This document shows, in pieces, positions 40,822 through 50,052 of a stretch of DNA of 64,000 bases; position 1 is the stretch's first letter, and every line of letters starts with the position of its first letter. The DNA is from Kaistella polysaccharea (GTDB taxonomy: Bacteria > Bacteroidota > Bacteroidia > Flavobacteriales > Weeksellaceae). A program made the position numbers and the translations under genes. The DNA is taken from assembly GCF_020410745.1 (NCBI RefSeq), contig NZ_CP084528.1:744001-808000 (forward strand), in the 5' to 3' direction. The notes beneath the pieces were generated by a model. The model saw only the letters and a program-made list of their open reading frames with translations, made no database searches and was not told the DNA's origin.

Positions 40822-40893
40822 CTTCTTTCATTTTGTATTTCCAGGATTTTTAAATTTATTTTGGGCGAAATCCTGTTTAATTGGTTCAGTATC

Positions 40894-40924
40894 TTGCATG
40901 TTAGGAAAAGAAGACCTATTTTTG
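40894..40924 (+). promoter_or_regulatory. rpsF-rpsR-rplI promoter
   Basis: TTG (40894-40896), 20 bases, then TATTTTTG (40917-40924) followed by C: both Bacteroidota promoter elements at standard spacing. The start of transcription would lie about 30 bases before rpsF. Confidence 0.7.
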
Positions 40925-40958
40925 CACCTCGAAATAATTAACAATTTTAATTAACATT

Positions 40959-41300
40959 ATGAACAATTACGAAACTGTTTTCATTTTAACTCCCGTTCTA
41001 TCTGATGCTCAGGTGGAGGAAGCAGTAAAAAAGTTTGAAGACTTACTAAAAGCAAACAATTGCGAAATCGTTGCCAAAGAAAATTGGGGACTGAAAAAAT
41101 TAGCTTATCCAATTCAATTAAAAAAGAATGGATTCTACACTTTGATCGAATTCAAAGGTGAAGGAACAGTGGTTGCAGATTTAGAGTTGATGTACAAACG
41201 TGACGAGAGAGTGATCCGTTACCTGACTACAAAACTTGACAAACATGCAATCGAGTATGCAGTGACAAGAAGAACCAAAGTAAGAACTGCGAAAGTTTAA
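40959..41300 (+). CDS. rpsF: 30S ribosomal protein S6
   Basis: The 113-residue protein begins [21 protein letters not shown], the usual S6 start, with [24 protein letters not shown] in two parts and a final VRTAKV. S6 binds S18 and 16S rRNA in the small-subunit platform. It starts the rpsF-rpsR-rplI operon; ssb is not inserted here, unlike in some other phyla. Confidence 0.97.
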   Translation: MNNYETVFILTPVLSDAQVEEAVKKFEDLLKANNCEIVAKENWGLKKLAYPIQLKKNGFYTLIEFKGEGTVVADLELMYKRDERVIRYLTTKLDKHAIEYAVTRRTKVRTAKV

Positions 41301-41324
41301 TTTAACCCTCAAAAAAAAAGAATC

Positions 41325-41627
41325 ATGGCAATAGATGATATGGCTAAACAAGCCTCAGCAGGTGGTGAATCGGAAGTAAGATTTTTAACTCCGGTAGACA
41401 TCAACACAAAATCTGACAAAAAATACTGTAGATTTAAAAAATACGGTATCAAGCATGTAGATTACAAAGATCCTAACTTCCTTCTTCAGTTCGTAAACGA
41501 ACAAGGTAAAATTTTACCAAGAAGATATACAGGAACTTCTTTAAAATACCAAAGAAAAGTATCTGCAGCAATTAAAAGAGCTAGACACTTGGCAATGTTG
41601 CCTTATGTAGCCGATTTATTAAAATAA
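41325..41627 (+). CDS. rpsR: 30S ribosomal protein S18
   Basis: The 100-residue protein has an N-terminal extension of about 25 residues ([20 protein letters not shown]), followed by the S18 core: [40 protein letters not shown] and [13 protein letters not shown]. It partners S6 in the 30S platform. The gene follows rpsF by 24 bases. A repeat segment of about 70 bases separates it from rplI. Confidence 0.97.
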   Translation: MAIDDMAKQASAGGESEVRFLTPVDINTKSDKKYCRFKKYGIKHVDYKDPNFLLQFVNEQGKILPRRYTGTSLKYQRKVSAAIKRARHLAMLPYVADLLK

Positions 41628-41636
41628 AATTAATCA

Positions 41637-41704
41637 TTGGTTGTTGGTTATTGGTTGTTGGCAGTTGGTTCGCTAACTTCTAACCTCTAAAATCTAACTT
41701 CTAA
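41637..41704 (+). repeat. Dispersed TTGGTTGT-type repeat between rpsR and rplI
   Basis: It begins TTGGTTGTTGGTTATTGGTT and ends CTAAAATCTAACTTCTAA. This is a second copy, in the same orientation, of the repeat at 3362-3424 that makes the trpF start. It contains direct TTGGTTGTTGG-like words and has spread into the space between two ribosomal genes without breaking the frame of either. Confidence 0.7.
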
Positions 41705-41723
41705 ATAAAAAAGGACAACAACA

Positions 41724-42251
41724 ATGGACATTATCCTAAAAAAAGACGTAGAAAACTTAGGTCTTGAATTCGACACGGTAAGTGTAAAACCTGGTTACGC
41801 AAGAAATTTCTTGCTACCTCAAGGCGTTGCTTTATTGGCAACACCAAAAAACAAAGCAGACTTAGCTGCTACTTTAGAAGCTAGAAAAGAAGAAGAAGCT
41901 AAATTGGTTGCTGCTGCAAACGCAACAGTAGATCAGTTGAAAAAAACAAACATTACCATTTCAACCAAAGTTGGTTCAGGTGACAAATTGTTTGGATCAA
42001 TCAACAACGCAAACCTTTCTGACGAATTATCTAAAGCAGGTGTACAAGTTGATAAAAAATACATCAAAATTCCTGGGAATAACATCAAGAGAACTGGTAA
42101 ATTCACAGCCTTGATCAGACTTCACAGAAATGTAGAGCATAACTATGAATTCGATGTTGTTTCTGATGCGCCACCGGTTGTAGAAGCTAAACCAGCTCCT
42201 GCTAAACCAAAAGCGAAGCAAGAAGAGGAAACTCCGACTGAAGAAGCATAA
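41724..42251 (+). CDS. rplI: 50S ribosomal protein L9 with low-complexity tail
   Basis: L9 stabilises the 23S rRNA stalk base and limits frameshifting. The N-domain reads MDIILKKDVENLGLEFDTV, then VKPGYARNFLLPQGVALLATP. The C-domain includes KVGSGDKLFGSINNANLSDEL and IKIPGNNIKRTGKFTALIRLH. After about residue 150 the chain has an Ala/Pro/Lys/Glu tail (VVEAKPAPAKPKAKQEEETP), bringing it to 175 residues versus about 150 usually. A strong terminator ends the operon. Confidence 0.97.
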   Translation: MDIILKKDVENLGLEFDTVSVKPGYARNFLLPQGVALLATPKNKADLAATLEARKEEEAKLVAAANATVDQLKKTNITISTKVGSGDKLFGSINNANLSDELSKAGVQVDKKYIKIPGNNIKRTGKFTALIRLHRNVEHNYEFDVVSDAPPVVEAKPAPAKPKAKQEEETPTEEA

Positions 42252-42271
42252 GAATAATACACTTTCAAGCA

Positions 42272-42307
42272 ATAAATCCGGTATCAATCATTTGATACCG
42301 GATTTTT
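42272..42307 (+). terminator. Intrinsic terminator of the rpsF-rpsR-rplI operon
   Basis: AAATCCGGTATCA and TGATACCGGATTT form a perfect 13-bp stem with a six-base loop and a T run. The remainder of the intergenic region up to 42459 holds nothing recognisable. Confidence 0.92.
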
Positions 42308-42458
42308 TTGTACACGATATCACACGTACAAAAAACCTCATGTTTTGTGACTGCTAAATTTTTTGTCGGATATTTATCAACATTAATAATAGGCCATTCA
42401 CGCCGCTTCTTTTATTATCAAAGTGAGCATTAACTGAGTTTCTAGTACAAATACGCAC

Positions 42459-42489
42459 AAAAAAACTCCAGATTGTATTCTGGAGTTTT
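42459..42489 (-). terminator. Intrinsic terminator after the glutamate-synthase-like gene
   Basis: AAAACTCCAGA and TCTGGAGTTTT form an 11-bp stem. On the minus strand it is followed by a run of T, 20 bases after the stop of the gene. Confidence 0.85.
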
Positions 42490-42508
42490 ATTTTTATTTT
42501 AAACCGGT

Positions 42509-44029
42509 TTAATAGCGATTTGAAGGTGCTTTTACATTTCCTAAAATATCCGGGAAATAATAATCAGCCAAATGTTCAAACTCGTCGCCGCGCATAAACA
42601 TACTTGCATCTACTTCTTCGTAGGAAGTTCTGCCAGCTGCTGCAATCAATTCATTACAGGTACGCAACGTATTCTTATGGAAGTGATAAACCCTTTCACT
42701 TTTATCGGTCACATCAAGACCTTTAATGAGCATTTTATCTTGTGTGGCAACTCCAGTCGGACACGTGTTGGTATTACATCTTAAAGCTTGAATACAACCC
42801 AACGCGAACATAAATCCTCGAGCGTTATTACACATATCAGCGCCCATTGCCACGGCTCTTAAAATATCGAGTGAAGTTAATACCTTACCACTTGCAATTA
42901 TTTTCAGTTTATCCCGTAAGTTGAAATTGGTAAGTGTTCTATTAACGAAAATCAAAGCAGGTTCCAAAGGCATACCTACTCCATCAGAAAATTCAGGTGG
43001 CGCCGCACCAGTTCCTCCTTCTGCCCCATCAACTGTAATAAAATCCGGATAGATCTTGAGAACGTTCATCTGAACACAGATATCTTCAAATTCTTTTGTA
43101 TCACCAATACACAATTTAAATCCTACAGGTTTACCGTCCGACAAGTCACGCAATTGTTTCACAAAATGTAACAATCCTGTCGCGTCAGAAAATGAAGAGT
43201 GCGAGGGTGGCGAAATAATAGTCATTCCTGGTTGTACGTGTCTGATGGCTGCAATTTCTGGCGTATTTTTGGATCCTGGTAAAACTCCACCATGACCTGG
43301 TTTTGCACCTTGTGAAATTTTAATCTCGATTAATTTTACACTGGGTAAGGAAACATTTTTCTTGAAAATTTCAGGTGAAAAGTTTCCATGATCATCTCTA
43401 CATCCAAAATATCCAGTTCCAATCTGCCAGCACAAATCACCACCTTCCAAGTGGTAGGGTGAAATTCCACCTTCTCCAGTATTGTGAAAAAATCCACCTT
43501 TTTTGGCACCGCGGTTTAATGATATTTGAGCACGGTCACTTAGTGAACCGAAACTCATTGCGGAAATATTAAAAAGTGAAGCTTTATATTTTTGTTTACA
43601 ATCAACACCACCCAACAAAACGGTAGGCAACTCCTCCGCCGGTGATTTTGCGTAAATGGAATGCTTTATTCCTTCATACTTTCTATTGTTAATTTCCAGC
43701 TGAGTTCCAAATGGTACAGTATCGCTTAAATTTTTAGCTCGGCGATATGCAGAAGAACGCTCATTACGAGGGAATGGTTTCCCATCGGTTTCTCTTTCAA
43801 TAAAATATTGCTGCATTTCCGGAGAAATTCCTTCAAAAATATATCGAAAATATCCCACCACCGGGAAGTTTCTTAGAATGGCATGTTTCGTTTGGAAAGC
43901 ATTGTACAATCCTAAAATGTATATGAAGGTAAGCAAAATAGGAATCCAGTAATGGGATTTGATTAAAAGGGAAATTGCCCAAATGATCACCAGAATTATA
44001 ATTCCCCATTTAATGAATTTGTCTCTCAT
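42509..44029 (-). CDS. Membrane-anchored FMN-binding glutamate synthase family protein
   Basis: The 506-residue protein is the GltB FMN/synthase domain without a glutaminase domain. It has two N-terminal helices (about 8-22 and 28-45), absent from classical GltB. The barrel shows SAMSFGSLSDRAQISLNRGAKKGG, HNTGEGGISPYHLEGGDLCWQIGTGYFG, KISQGAKPGHGGVLPG, TVDGAEGGTGAAP, and the iron-sulfur cysteines in LGCIQALRCNTNTCPTGVATQ. Enzymes of this kind are widespread but rarely characterised. It lies downstream of the bglX terminator, perhaps transcribed on its own. Confidence 0.9.
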   Translation of the reverse strand: MRDKFIKWGIIILVIIWAISLLIKSHYWIPILLTFIYILGLYNAFQTKHAILRNFPVVGYFRYIFEGISPEMQQYFIERETDGKPFPRNERSSAYRRAKNLSDTVPFGTQLEINNRKYEGIKHSIYAKSPAEELPTVLLGGVDCKQKYKASLFNISAMSFGSLSDRAQISLNRGAKKGGFFHNTGEGGISPYHLEGGDLCWQIGTGYFGCRDDHGNFSPEIFKKNVSLPSVKLIEIKISQGAKPGHGGVLPGSKNTPEIAAIRHVQPGMTIISPPSHSSFSDATGLLHFVKQLRDLSDGKPVGFKLCIGDTKEFEDICVQMNVLKIYPDFITVDGAEGGTGAAPPEFSDGVGMPLEPALIFVNRTLTNFNLRDKLKIIASGKVLTSLDILRAVAMGADMCNNARGFMFALGCIQALRCNTNTCPTGVATQDKMLIKGLDVTDKSERVYHFHKNTLRTCNELIAAAGRTSYEEVDASMFMRGDEFEHLADYYFPDILGNVKAPSNRY

Positions 44030-44078
44030 TATAAATTATTTTTTATTTACGCGCAAAATTACCAATAATAAACCGACT

Positions 44079-44107
44079 AAAAAAACCACTTTGGTGGGAA
44101 AGCGGTT
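44079..44107 (-). terminator. Intrinsic terminator after bglX
   Basis: On the minus strand AACCGCTTT, loop CCCACC and AAAGTGGTT form a 9-bp stem with one G-U pair, followed by seven T. It ends the polysaccharide utilisation operon before the glutamate-synthase-like gene. Confidence 0.8.
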
Positions 44108-44126
44108 TTTAAGTCAAATATTGTAA

Positions 44127-46454
44127 TTATTTAATCCAATTGATTTTAGCACGCTGAACTTGTTCAGAATCTGTTCCAATCATAACTTGAAATTCACCGG
44201 CTTCCCAATCAAATTTCAGAGAATTATCATAAAATTTTAAATCTTCTGGTGAAATGGAAAAGGTCACTTTTTTATGCTCTCCTTTCTTCAGAAAAACCTT
44301 TTGAAACCCTTTTAGTTCCTTCACTGGTCTTGTGATACTGCCAACCAAATCCCGAATGTATAACTGAACAACCTCAGCGCCATCATAATCTCCAGTATTC
44401 GTTAGGGTAACTGAGGCCTGAATGGTTGAATTTCCTTTCGGATTTAAATTAGAAATTGAAATATCTGAATATTTGAAATTGGTATAACTTAATCCAAAAC
44501 CAAAGGGATAAAGCGGTGTGTTACACTCATCCATAAAATTAGAGCGGAACCTTTCGTACTCGCACTTTTCAGTTTTTTCGGCACTTAAAGGACGACCTGT
44601 ATTTTTGTGATTGTAATATAAAGGAACCTGACCTAAACTGCGAGGAAACGTCATCGGCAATTTTCCGGAAGGATTAACTTTCCCAAATAAGACATCGGAA
44701 ATTGCATTTCCTGCTTCTGTTCCCGAAAACCAAACATTTAAAATGGCATCCGGTGTGTCCTTCATATTTGACAAGGCCAGCGGTCTTCCCGTAAACAAAA
44801 CAACTGCAATAGGTTTCCCGGTTTTTTTCAATTCATTGAGCAAATCAATTTGAGATGCGGGAATATCGATTTCTGTTCTGGATGATGATTCACCGCTCAT
44901 TTCAGCAGATTCGCCAATGGCCAGAACAATCACATCTGCTTTGTTGGCAATCGACACTGCTTCTTTCAAAAGCTCTTCTTTGGAACGCGAATCTCTGTCT
45001 GTTAGTTTGCCGTGCGCAGCATAAATATTCTCGAGTTTTTCGCTGTAATCAATGTTTGAACCTTTAGCTGAAAGAAATTTAACCTCTTTACCAAAATTAT
45101 CCTGCAGGCCTTTTAGTAATGAAACCGAATTGGCATGTTTTGCACCAACACTCCAGGTTCCCGCCATGTTCAATGCATTATTAACCAATGGTCCAATAAC
45201 AGCTACCGTTCCTGTTTTTTTCAAGGGTAAAACTTTATGATCGTTTTTCATTAAAACCATAGACTGTGCGGCGGCGTTTCTTGCAATTTTTCTATTTTCT
45301 GCACTGTACACTTCTTTTGAGGCGAGCGTAACATCCCCATACTTATATGGATTTTCAAAAAGTCCCAAATCATATTTGGCTTCCAAAATTCTTCTTGCAG
45401 CTTGATCTATTTCCCCTTGCGACACCTTACCTTCCTGCAATGACGTTTTTAAAGTTTTTAGAAAACCTTCTCCCACCATATCCATATCAACGCCCGCTTT
45501 TAAGGCGAGTGCTGAAACTTGCTGCAAATCGCCCATACCGTGATCAATCATTTCATTGATCCCAGTATAGTCGCTGACTACAAAGCCGTTAAAGCCCCAC
45601 ATTTTCCGTAAAACATCGGTTTGTAGCCATTTATTTCCAGTAGCGGGGATTCCGTCAACTTCATTAAAGGAAGCCATCACGGAACCAACTCCTGCATCTA
45701 CAGCCGCTTTATAAGGGGGAAAATACTCATTAAACATCCTCAGTCGGCTCATATCCACGGTATTGTAATCCCGACCTGCTTCCCCAGCGCCATAGAGTGC
45801 AAAATGTTTTACACAGGCCATCATGGTATTGGCTAAAGAAAGATCTTTTCCCTGATAGCCGTACACCATTGCTTTTGCAATTTCACTTCCCAAGTAAGGA
45901 TCTTCACCAGAACCTTCGGAAACTCGACCCCATCGAGGTTCGCGAGAAATATCGGTCATTGGTGAAAATGTCCAGGAAATTCCATCGGAAGTTGCTTCTC
46001 TTGCGGCGACCCGTGCGGATTGCTGAATTAAATCCATATCCCAAGATGCCGCTAAACCCAAAGGAATTGGGAAATTGGTTTCATATCCGTGGATAACATC
46101 CATTCCGAAAATGAGTGGAATTTTTAAACGGCTTTTCTCCACCGCAACTTTTTGTACGGCTTTTATTTTTTCAGCACCTTTAATATTGAAAAGGCCACCG
46201 ACCAAACCATCTTCTATCTTTTTACCGATATTGGAATTTTGTGCCTGACCTGTTGTAAAATCTCCCGCACTTGGTAAATTTAACTGGCCGATTTTTTCCT
46301 CAACCGTCATCTTTGCTAATAGATTATCGATAAATATTTTTTTATCAGCCTTATATTGTGCAGTTTGATAAGATTGTACAGGCTTCATAACCATTTCCTG
46401 CGCTAAAAACAATGGCGAAAGAGCCAGGGTTGCAATTAATATTATTTTCTTCAT
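44127..46454 (-). CDS. bglX: Periplasmic beta-glucosidase, GH3
   Basis: The 775-residue enzyme starts with a signal peptide (MKKIILIATLALSPLFLAQ). The GH3 N-terminal barrel includes IPLIFGMDVIHGYETNFPIPLGLAASWD, SPMTDISREPRWGRVSEGSGEDPYLG and GFNGFVVSDYTGINEM, where the Asp of SDY is the nucleophile. The C-terminal sandwich has VIVLAIGESAEMSGESSSRTEI and an FnIII-like end (FQVMIGTDSEQVQ). GH3 enzymes release glucose from oligosaccharides. In this context it probably hydrolyses the beta-1,2-linked products of the GH144-like enzymes upstream in the same operon. Confidence 0.93.
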   Translation of the reverse strand: MKKIILIATLALSPLFLAQEMVMKPVQSYQTAQYKADKKIFIDNLLAKMTVEEKIGQLNLPSAGDFTTGQAQNSNIGKKIEDGLVGGLFNIKGAEKIKAVQKVAVEKSRLKIPLIFGMDVIHGYETNFPIPLGLAASWDMDLIQQSARVAAREATSDGISWTFSPMTDISREPRWGRVSEGSGEDPYLGSEIAKAMVYGYQGKDLSLANTMMACVKHFALYGAGEAGRDYNTVDMSRLRMFNEYFPPYKAAVDAGVGSVMASFNEVDGIPATGNKWLQTDVLRKMWGFNGFVVSDYTGINEMIDHGMGDLQQVSALALKAGVDMDMVGEGFLKTLKTSLQEGKVSQGEIDQAARRILEAKYDLGLFENPYKYGDVTLASKEVYSAENRKIARNAAAQSMVLMKNDHKVLPLKKTGTVAVIGPLVNNALNMAGTWSVGAKHANSVSLLKGLQDNFGKEVKFLSAKGSNIDYSEKLENIYAAHGKLTDRDSRSKEELLKEAVSIANKADVIVLAIGESAEMSGESSSRTEIDIPASQIDLLNELKKTGKPIAVVLFTGRPLALSNMKDTPDAILNVWFSGTEAGNAISDVLFGKVNPSGKLPMTFPRSLGQVPLYYNHKNTGRPLSAEKTEKCEYERFRSNFMDECNTPLYPFGFGLSYTNFKYSDISISNLNPKGNSTIQASVTLTNTGDYDGAEVVQLYIRDLVGSITRPVKELKGFQKVFLKKGEHKKVTFSISPEDLKFYDNSLKFDWEAGEFQVMIGTDSEQVQRAKINWIK

Positions 46455-46465
46455 TATAACTACTT

Positions 46466-47182
46466 TTAATTCTTAACTGTATTTTTCTTTTGTGCCAGCA
46501 TCCATTCATACAACTTCGGATTTGAATAGGTAGAATCCCATGAATTATGATTGTCATCTGGGAAAATCGTCAATTCAACATTTTTATTGAATTTCTTTAT
46601 TTCCTGATAAATTTCAATAGAGTTTATGGGTGACACGATATCATCATTCCCACCATGGAAAATTTTCATGGGTAAATCTTTGTATTGGGAAGCCCGAACT
46701 TTCATCAATCGATCCACTGGCGCGCAAACCGCAACAACTGCCGAAAATAGTTCAGGATGTTCCATCGCTAATTTCAGTGTTCCCCACCCGCCCATTGAAA
46801 GGCCTGTTAACATAATTCTGGAATCGTCAATATTGTATTTCTGTTGGATATCTTTAATTAAATAATACACTGCTTCGGTATCCCACCATAAATCTTTCGG
46901 CGTTTGAGGAGCTAAGATCGCAACAGGTTCGGGAAATAAATTTTTATAGGTAAAAGGACTGTGCGCTTTTACCAGCTCCAAATTATCTCCGCGCTCGCCA
47001 GAACCATGGAGGAAGACCATTAAAGGAACTTTCCCTTTTACATCTTTCGGATAATCTAAAATGTAAGAAATCTGCTGCATTTTCTTTACCTCTTTTCTCA
47101 TCTCATTTTTCATTTCCTGAGCAGCAACGGAGAAAGTTGTCAATAAAAACATACAAAAAAGAGTTTTATAGGTTGTAGGCAT
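46466..47182 (-). CDS. Secreted alpha/beta hydrolase (prolyl-oligopeptidase/esterase type)
   Basis: The 238-residue protein has a signal peptide (MPTTYKTLFCMFLLTTFSVAA) and an alpha/beta-hydrolase fold. The nucleophile Ser is in MLTGLSMGGWGTLKLA, the acid in FHGGNDDIVSPINS and the His in FPDDNHNSWDSTY. An oxyanion HGSGERGD stretch is typical of dienelactone-hydrolase and phospholipase/carboxylesterase relatives. In the glucan locus it may remove acyl substituents from the polysaccharide, but its substrate is not shown. It lies 11 bases before bglX. Confidence 0.88.
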   Translation of the reverse strand: MPTTYKTLFCMFLLTTFSVAAQEMKNEMRKEVKKMQQISYILDYPKDVKGKVPLMVFLHGSGERGDNLELVKAHSPFTYKNLFPEPVAILAPQTPKDLWWDTEAVYYLIKDIQQKYNIDDSRIMLTGLSMGGWGTLKLAMEHPELFSAVVAVCAPVDRLMKVRASQYKDLPMKIFHGGNDDIVSPINSIEIYQEIKKFNKNVELTIFPDDNHNSWDSTYSNPKLYEWMLAQKKNTVKN

Positions 47183-47220
47183 AACTTTAATCTTTAATTA
47201 TACTTAAGTGAGGATTTCAT

Positions 47221-48576
47221 TTACAACGAGTATTTAGTTGATTTAAAATCGAGTTTTTTCAAACCTGCTTTAATTTCCGGCGCCTTCATAAATAATTTCC
47301 AGATGAAGCCCGTTCTATAATTTTCTATCATAGGTGAAATGGTTCCTTGGTCAATTGCAAGATATCTCGGGGTAAACCAGTCTCCATAATTAATAGAAGT
47401 GGCATCATACGGACCTGCAGAACCTATAAATGATGGTTTCTCAGTATATATAAATCGTAAAAAATTCATCGATTCTTTCGGTGAATACGGAAAACTACTT
47501 AAGGCCGCAGTGGGATTTATTACGCCCTGGTCGTTCGTTGGAGAATGTGCTGTGTAACCAACAGAACCATCTTTATTTCTGGTGTAGCCGGCAGAAAGTC
47601 CCCAATAATTTGATCCATATCCTTTATACTTTTTCGGATTTTCAACACAATATTGGTAATCAATCATTACGTGATTTCTATTAACATCAAAATAATTATT
47701 GATATTCCGATCTGATAAACCCGTTGGATCTAGGCCGAGATAGGAATATTGAGCCCAAAAAAGCGGACCACCATATTCTTCGGAGCCGTTATGTTTTACG
47801 TAAAGTGGCAAATCGTATTTTGAATGATCTGTTTTGATGGTGCCATTTCTAGCCCAACCTTTATAATACGTTTCTGCATCAATAGGATATGAGGGTGAAG
47901 AAGCTGCTAAAATATAGGTGATCAAAGTTTCGTCATATCCTTTAAGAGGGAAATTCATATCCCAGCCGTAGGTTGGTGACCAATGCCAGTAAAGGGTTTT
48001 TTCGCCTCCTTTTGTGTACCAGTTCCACTCAACACCTTTCCAGAGATGATCCATTTTTTGCGCAAGATTCCGCTCTTCTTCGTTGCCATTCTTGAAATAT
48101 TCTCGGACTGCAATCATTCCCTGAACCAAAAACGCAGTTTCTACCAAGTCTCCACCATTGTCTTTTTTACCGAAAGGAACTGTTTTTCCCGTTTCTCCAT
48201 TAATCCAATGTGACCAGGCACCGTGATGTCGGTCGGCTTTTTCGAGAAAATCGGCCATTACACCTAATCTTTGTACCGCTTCCTGCCGGGGAATAAAATT
48301 ACGCTCCACACCTACCAAAATTGTCATGAGTCCGAATCCGGAACCGCCGGTTGTAATAACGTGTTTGTCATGCTGCGGATAAACATTATCCTCATGATAA
48401 CGCTCGCGAGCTAATAATGAATTCGGCTCGGCATACTCCCAAAAATATTTCAAAACATCTTTCTGAACTTGAGACATCAATTGTTCATCAGATAAGTGAT
48501 CTGAAATTAAAGGTTTTTTACTTTCACACGAAGTTAGTAGTAAAAAGGTTGAACACGTGATCACAATTTTCCTCAT
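47221..48576 (-). CDS. GH144-like glucanase (glucoamylase-family lipoprotein), copy 1
   Basis: A 451-residue lipoprotein (MRKIVITCSTFLLLTSCESK). The (alpha/alpha)6-barrel family pattern includes YFWEYAEPNSLLARERYHEDN, TTGGSGFGLMTILVGVERNFI, HGAWSHWINGETGK, DNGGDLVETAFLVQGM, LYWHWSPTYGWDMNFPLKGYDETLITYILA and GLSAGYTRNKDGSVGYTAHSPTNDQGVINPTAALSS. This is the Bacteroidota GH144/'glucoamylase' group, whose characterised members are endo-beta-1,2-glucanases. The paralogue upstream (48658-50052) has the same motifs. Family assignment is from memory of motifs, not a search. Confidence 0.85.
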   Translation of the reverse strand: MRKIVITCSTFLLLTSCESKKPLISDHLSDEQLMSQVQKDVLKYFWEYAEPNSLLARERYHEDNVYPQHDKHVITTGGSGFGLMTILVGVERNFIPRQEAVQRLGVMADFLEKADRHHGAWSHWINGETGKTVPFGKKDNGGDLVETAFLVQGMIAVREYFKNGNEEERNLAQKMDHLWKGVEWNWYTKGGEKTLYWHWSPTYGWDMNFPLKGYDETLITYILAASSPSYPIDAETYYKGWARNGTIKTDHSKYDLPLYVKHNGSEEYGGPLFWAQYSYLGLDPTGLSDRNINNYFDVNRNHVMIDYQYCVENPKKYKGYGSNYWGLSAGYTRNKDGSVGYTAHSPTNDQGVINPTAALSSFPYSPKESMNFLRFIYTEKPSFIGSAGPYDATSINYGDWFTPRYLAIDQGTISPMIENYRTGFIWKLFMKAPEIKAGLKKLDFKSTKYSL

Positions 48577-48657
48577 AGAAGTTTATTAGTTTTAAGGATA
48601 AAAATACGATTTATATATTGACCTGAAATTCCAACTTAATGCACAAATTCATTTAAA

Positions 48658-50052
48658 TTAAAATCCGTGCTTTGATGAATGAAAGCCCAACTTCAGTAAA
48701 CCGTTTTTTACATCTGGAGCATTCATAAATAAATTCCAGAGAAATGCAGATTTATGATTTTCAATCATCGGTGACATCGTACCCTGATCAATTGCCAAAT
48801 ATCTCGGCGTTAACCAGTCATAATGAATCGAGTATGCATCATATGGTCCGGCAACACCAATATATTTCAGATTGGTTTCATTGTATAAAAATCGCAGGTA
48901 ACTCATGCTTTCTTCTGGAGTGTAGGGAAGACTTGATATTGCTGCCGTAGGAGAGATTACTCCTAAATCATTATTAGGCTGATGAGCAGAATATCCCGTA
49001 GTGCCATCGCCATTTCTCGTGTAACTCGCCGTCAATCCCCAATTTTTAGTACTGTAGCCCTTCCAGTTTTTTGGATTTTCCACCGCATACTGATGCATGA
49101 TTTTCGCATGATTGGTCGTTGCTTCTCCATAATTTACATATTCATCGGTAAGTCCGCGCGGATCTAGTCCTAAGAATGAATAATGAGAGAAGAACATGGG
49201 ACCTACAGTTCCATTGGCACCATTGTGATTTACGATTAAAGGAATACCATATTTGGAAGCAGATGTTTTTATGCTCCCGTTGCGGGCCCAACCCTCCTGA
49301 TATACGGATTTAGAAATTGTATAATTAGGAGAAGCGGATGCTAAAACGTATGTAAGCAACGTTTCATCATATCCTCGCACCGGTAAATTCATTTGGAAGT
49401 CATAGTTGGGAGACCAATGCCAGTACAAGACGTTTTGACCTTGTGCATACCAGTTCCATTCTACCCCTTTCCATAAATTATCAGCTTGTGTGCTTAATGC
49501 GATTTCCTGCGGATCTGTTGAATTTTTAAAATATTCCCGAACACAAATTAAACCTTGTGCCAGGAAAGCTGTTTCTACGAGATCACCACCATTATCCATG
49601 GTTCCAAAAGGAATAACTTTACCATTGGTTCCATTAATCCAATGTGGCCAGGCGCCGTGAAAACGCTCAGCATTTTGCAAAAAGGTAAGTGAAGTTTTTA
49701 ATCTCGATACTGCTTCCGGACGGGAAACATATCCGTTTTTTATGGCAACCAATAAAGTCATCATACCAAATCCCGAACCGCCTGTCGTGATAACCGCAGC
49801 ATCTGCACCAGGATTATCGGTGTGGTAGCGTTCCCGGGCTAATTTGGAATTTACTTCGGCAAAATCCCAAAAATATTTTGTAACGTCTTTCTGTACCATA
49901 TTAAGAATCTCTGGATCGGTATAGGTAGTCACTTTAGGTGGATCGATAACCGGTGGCTTTACTGGATCGGGCACGCGTTCTCCACTAGAACAACTGCCAC
50001 AGCTTAAGACTATGGCAGTTGTTATAAAGAAATTTATTTTATAAAAATTCAT
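48658..50052 (-). CDS. GH144-like glucanase (glucoamylase-family lipoprotein), copy 2
   Basis: A 464-residue lipoprotein whose signal ends at a CGSC pair (IVLSCGSCSSGERV), followed by a Pro-rich linker (DPVKPPVIDPPK). The catalytic region parallels copy 1: KYFWDFAEVNSKLARERYHTDN, GFGMMTLLVAIKNG, HGAWPHWINGTNGK, DNGGDLVETAFLAQG, LYWHWSPNYDFQMNLPVRGYDETLLTYVLA, and LTASYTRNGDGTTGYSAHQP. The two copies clearly arose by duplication. They may differ in surface location or in endo/exo mode. It abuts the LamG gene with no gap. Confidence 0.85.
   Translation of the reverse strand: MNFYKINFFITTAIVLSCGSCSSGERVPDPVKPPVIDPPKVTTYTDPEILNMVQKDVTKYFWDFAEVNSKLARERYHTDNPGADAAVITTGGSGFGMMTLLVAIKNGYVSRPEAVSRLKTSLTFLQNAERFHGAWPHWINGTNGKVIPFGTMDNGGDLVETAFLAQGLICVREYFKNSTDPQEIALSTQADNLWKGVEWNWYAQGQNVLYWHWSPNYDFQMNLPVRGYDETLLTYVLASASPNYTISKSVYQEGWARNGSIKTSASKYGIPLIVNHNGANGTVGPMFFSHYSFLGLDPRGLTDEYVNYGEATTNHAKIMHQYAVENPKNWKGYSTKNWGLTASYTRNGDGTTGYSAHQPNNDLGVISPTAAISSLPYTPEESMSYLRFLYNETNLKYIGVAGPYDAYSIHYDWLTPRYLAIDQGTMSPMIENHKSAFLWNLFMNAPDVKNGLLKLGFHSSKHGF

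Noticed and set aside
42308-42458. A small RNA between the two terminators
   Set aside because: No promoter box or stable structure was found in this stretch.
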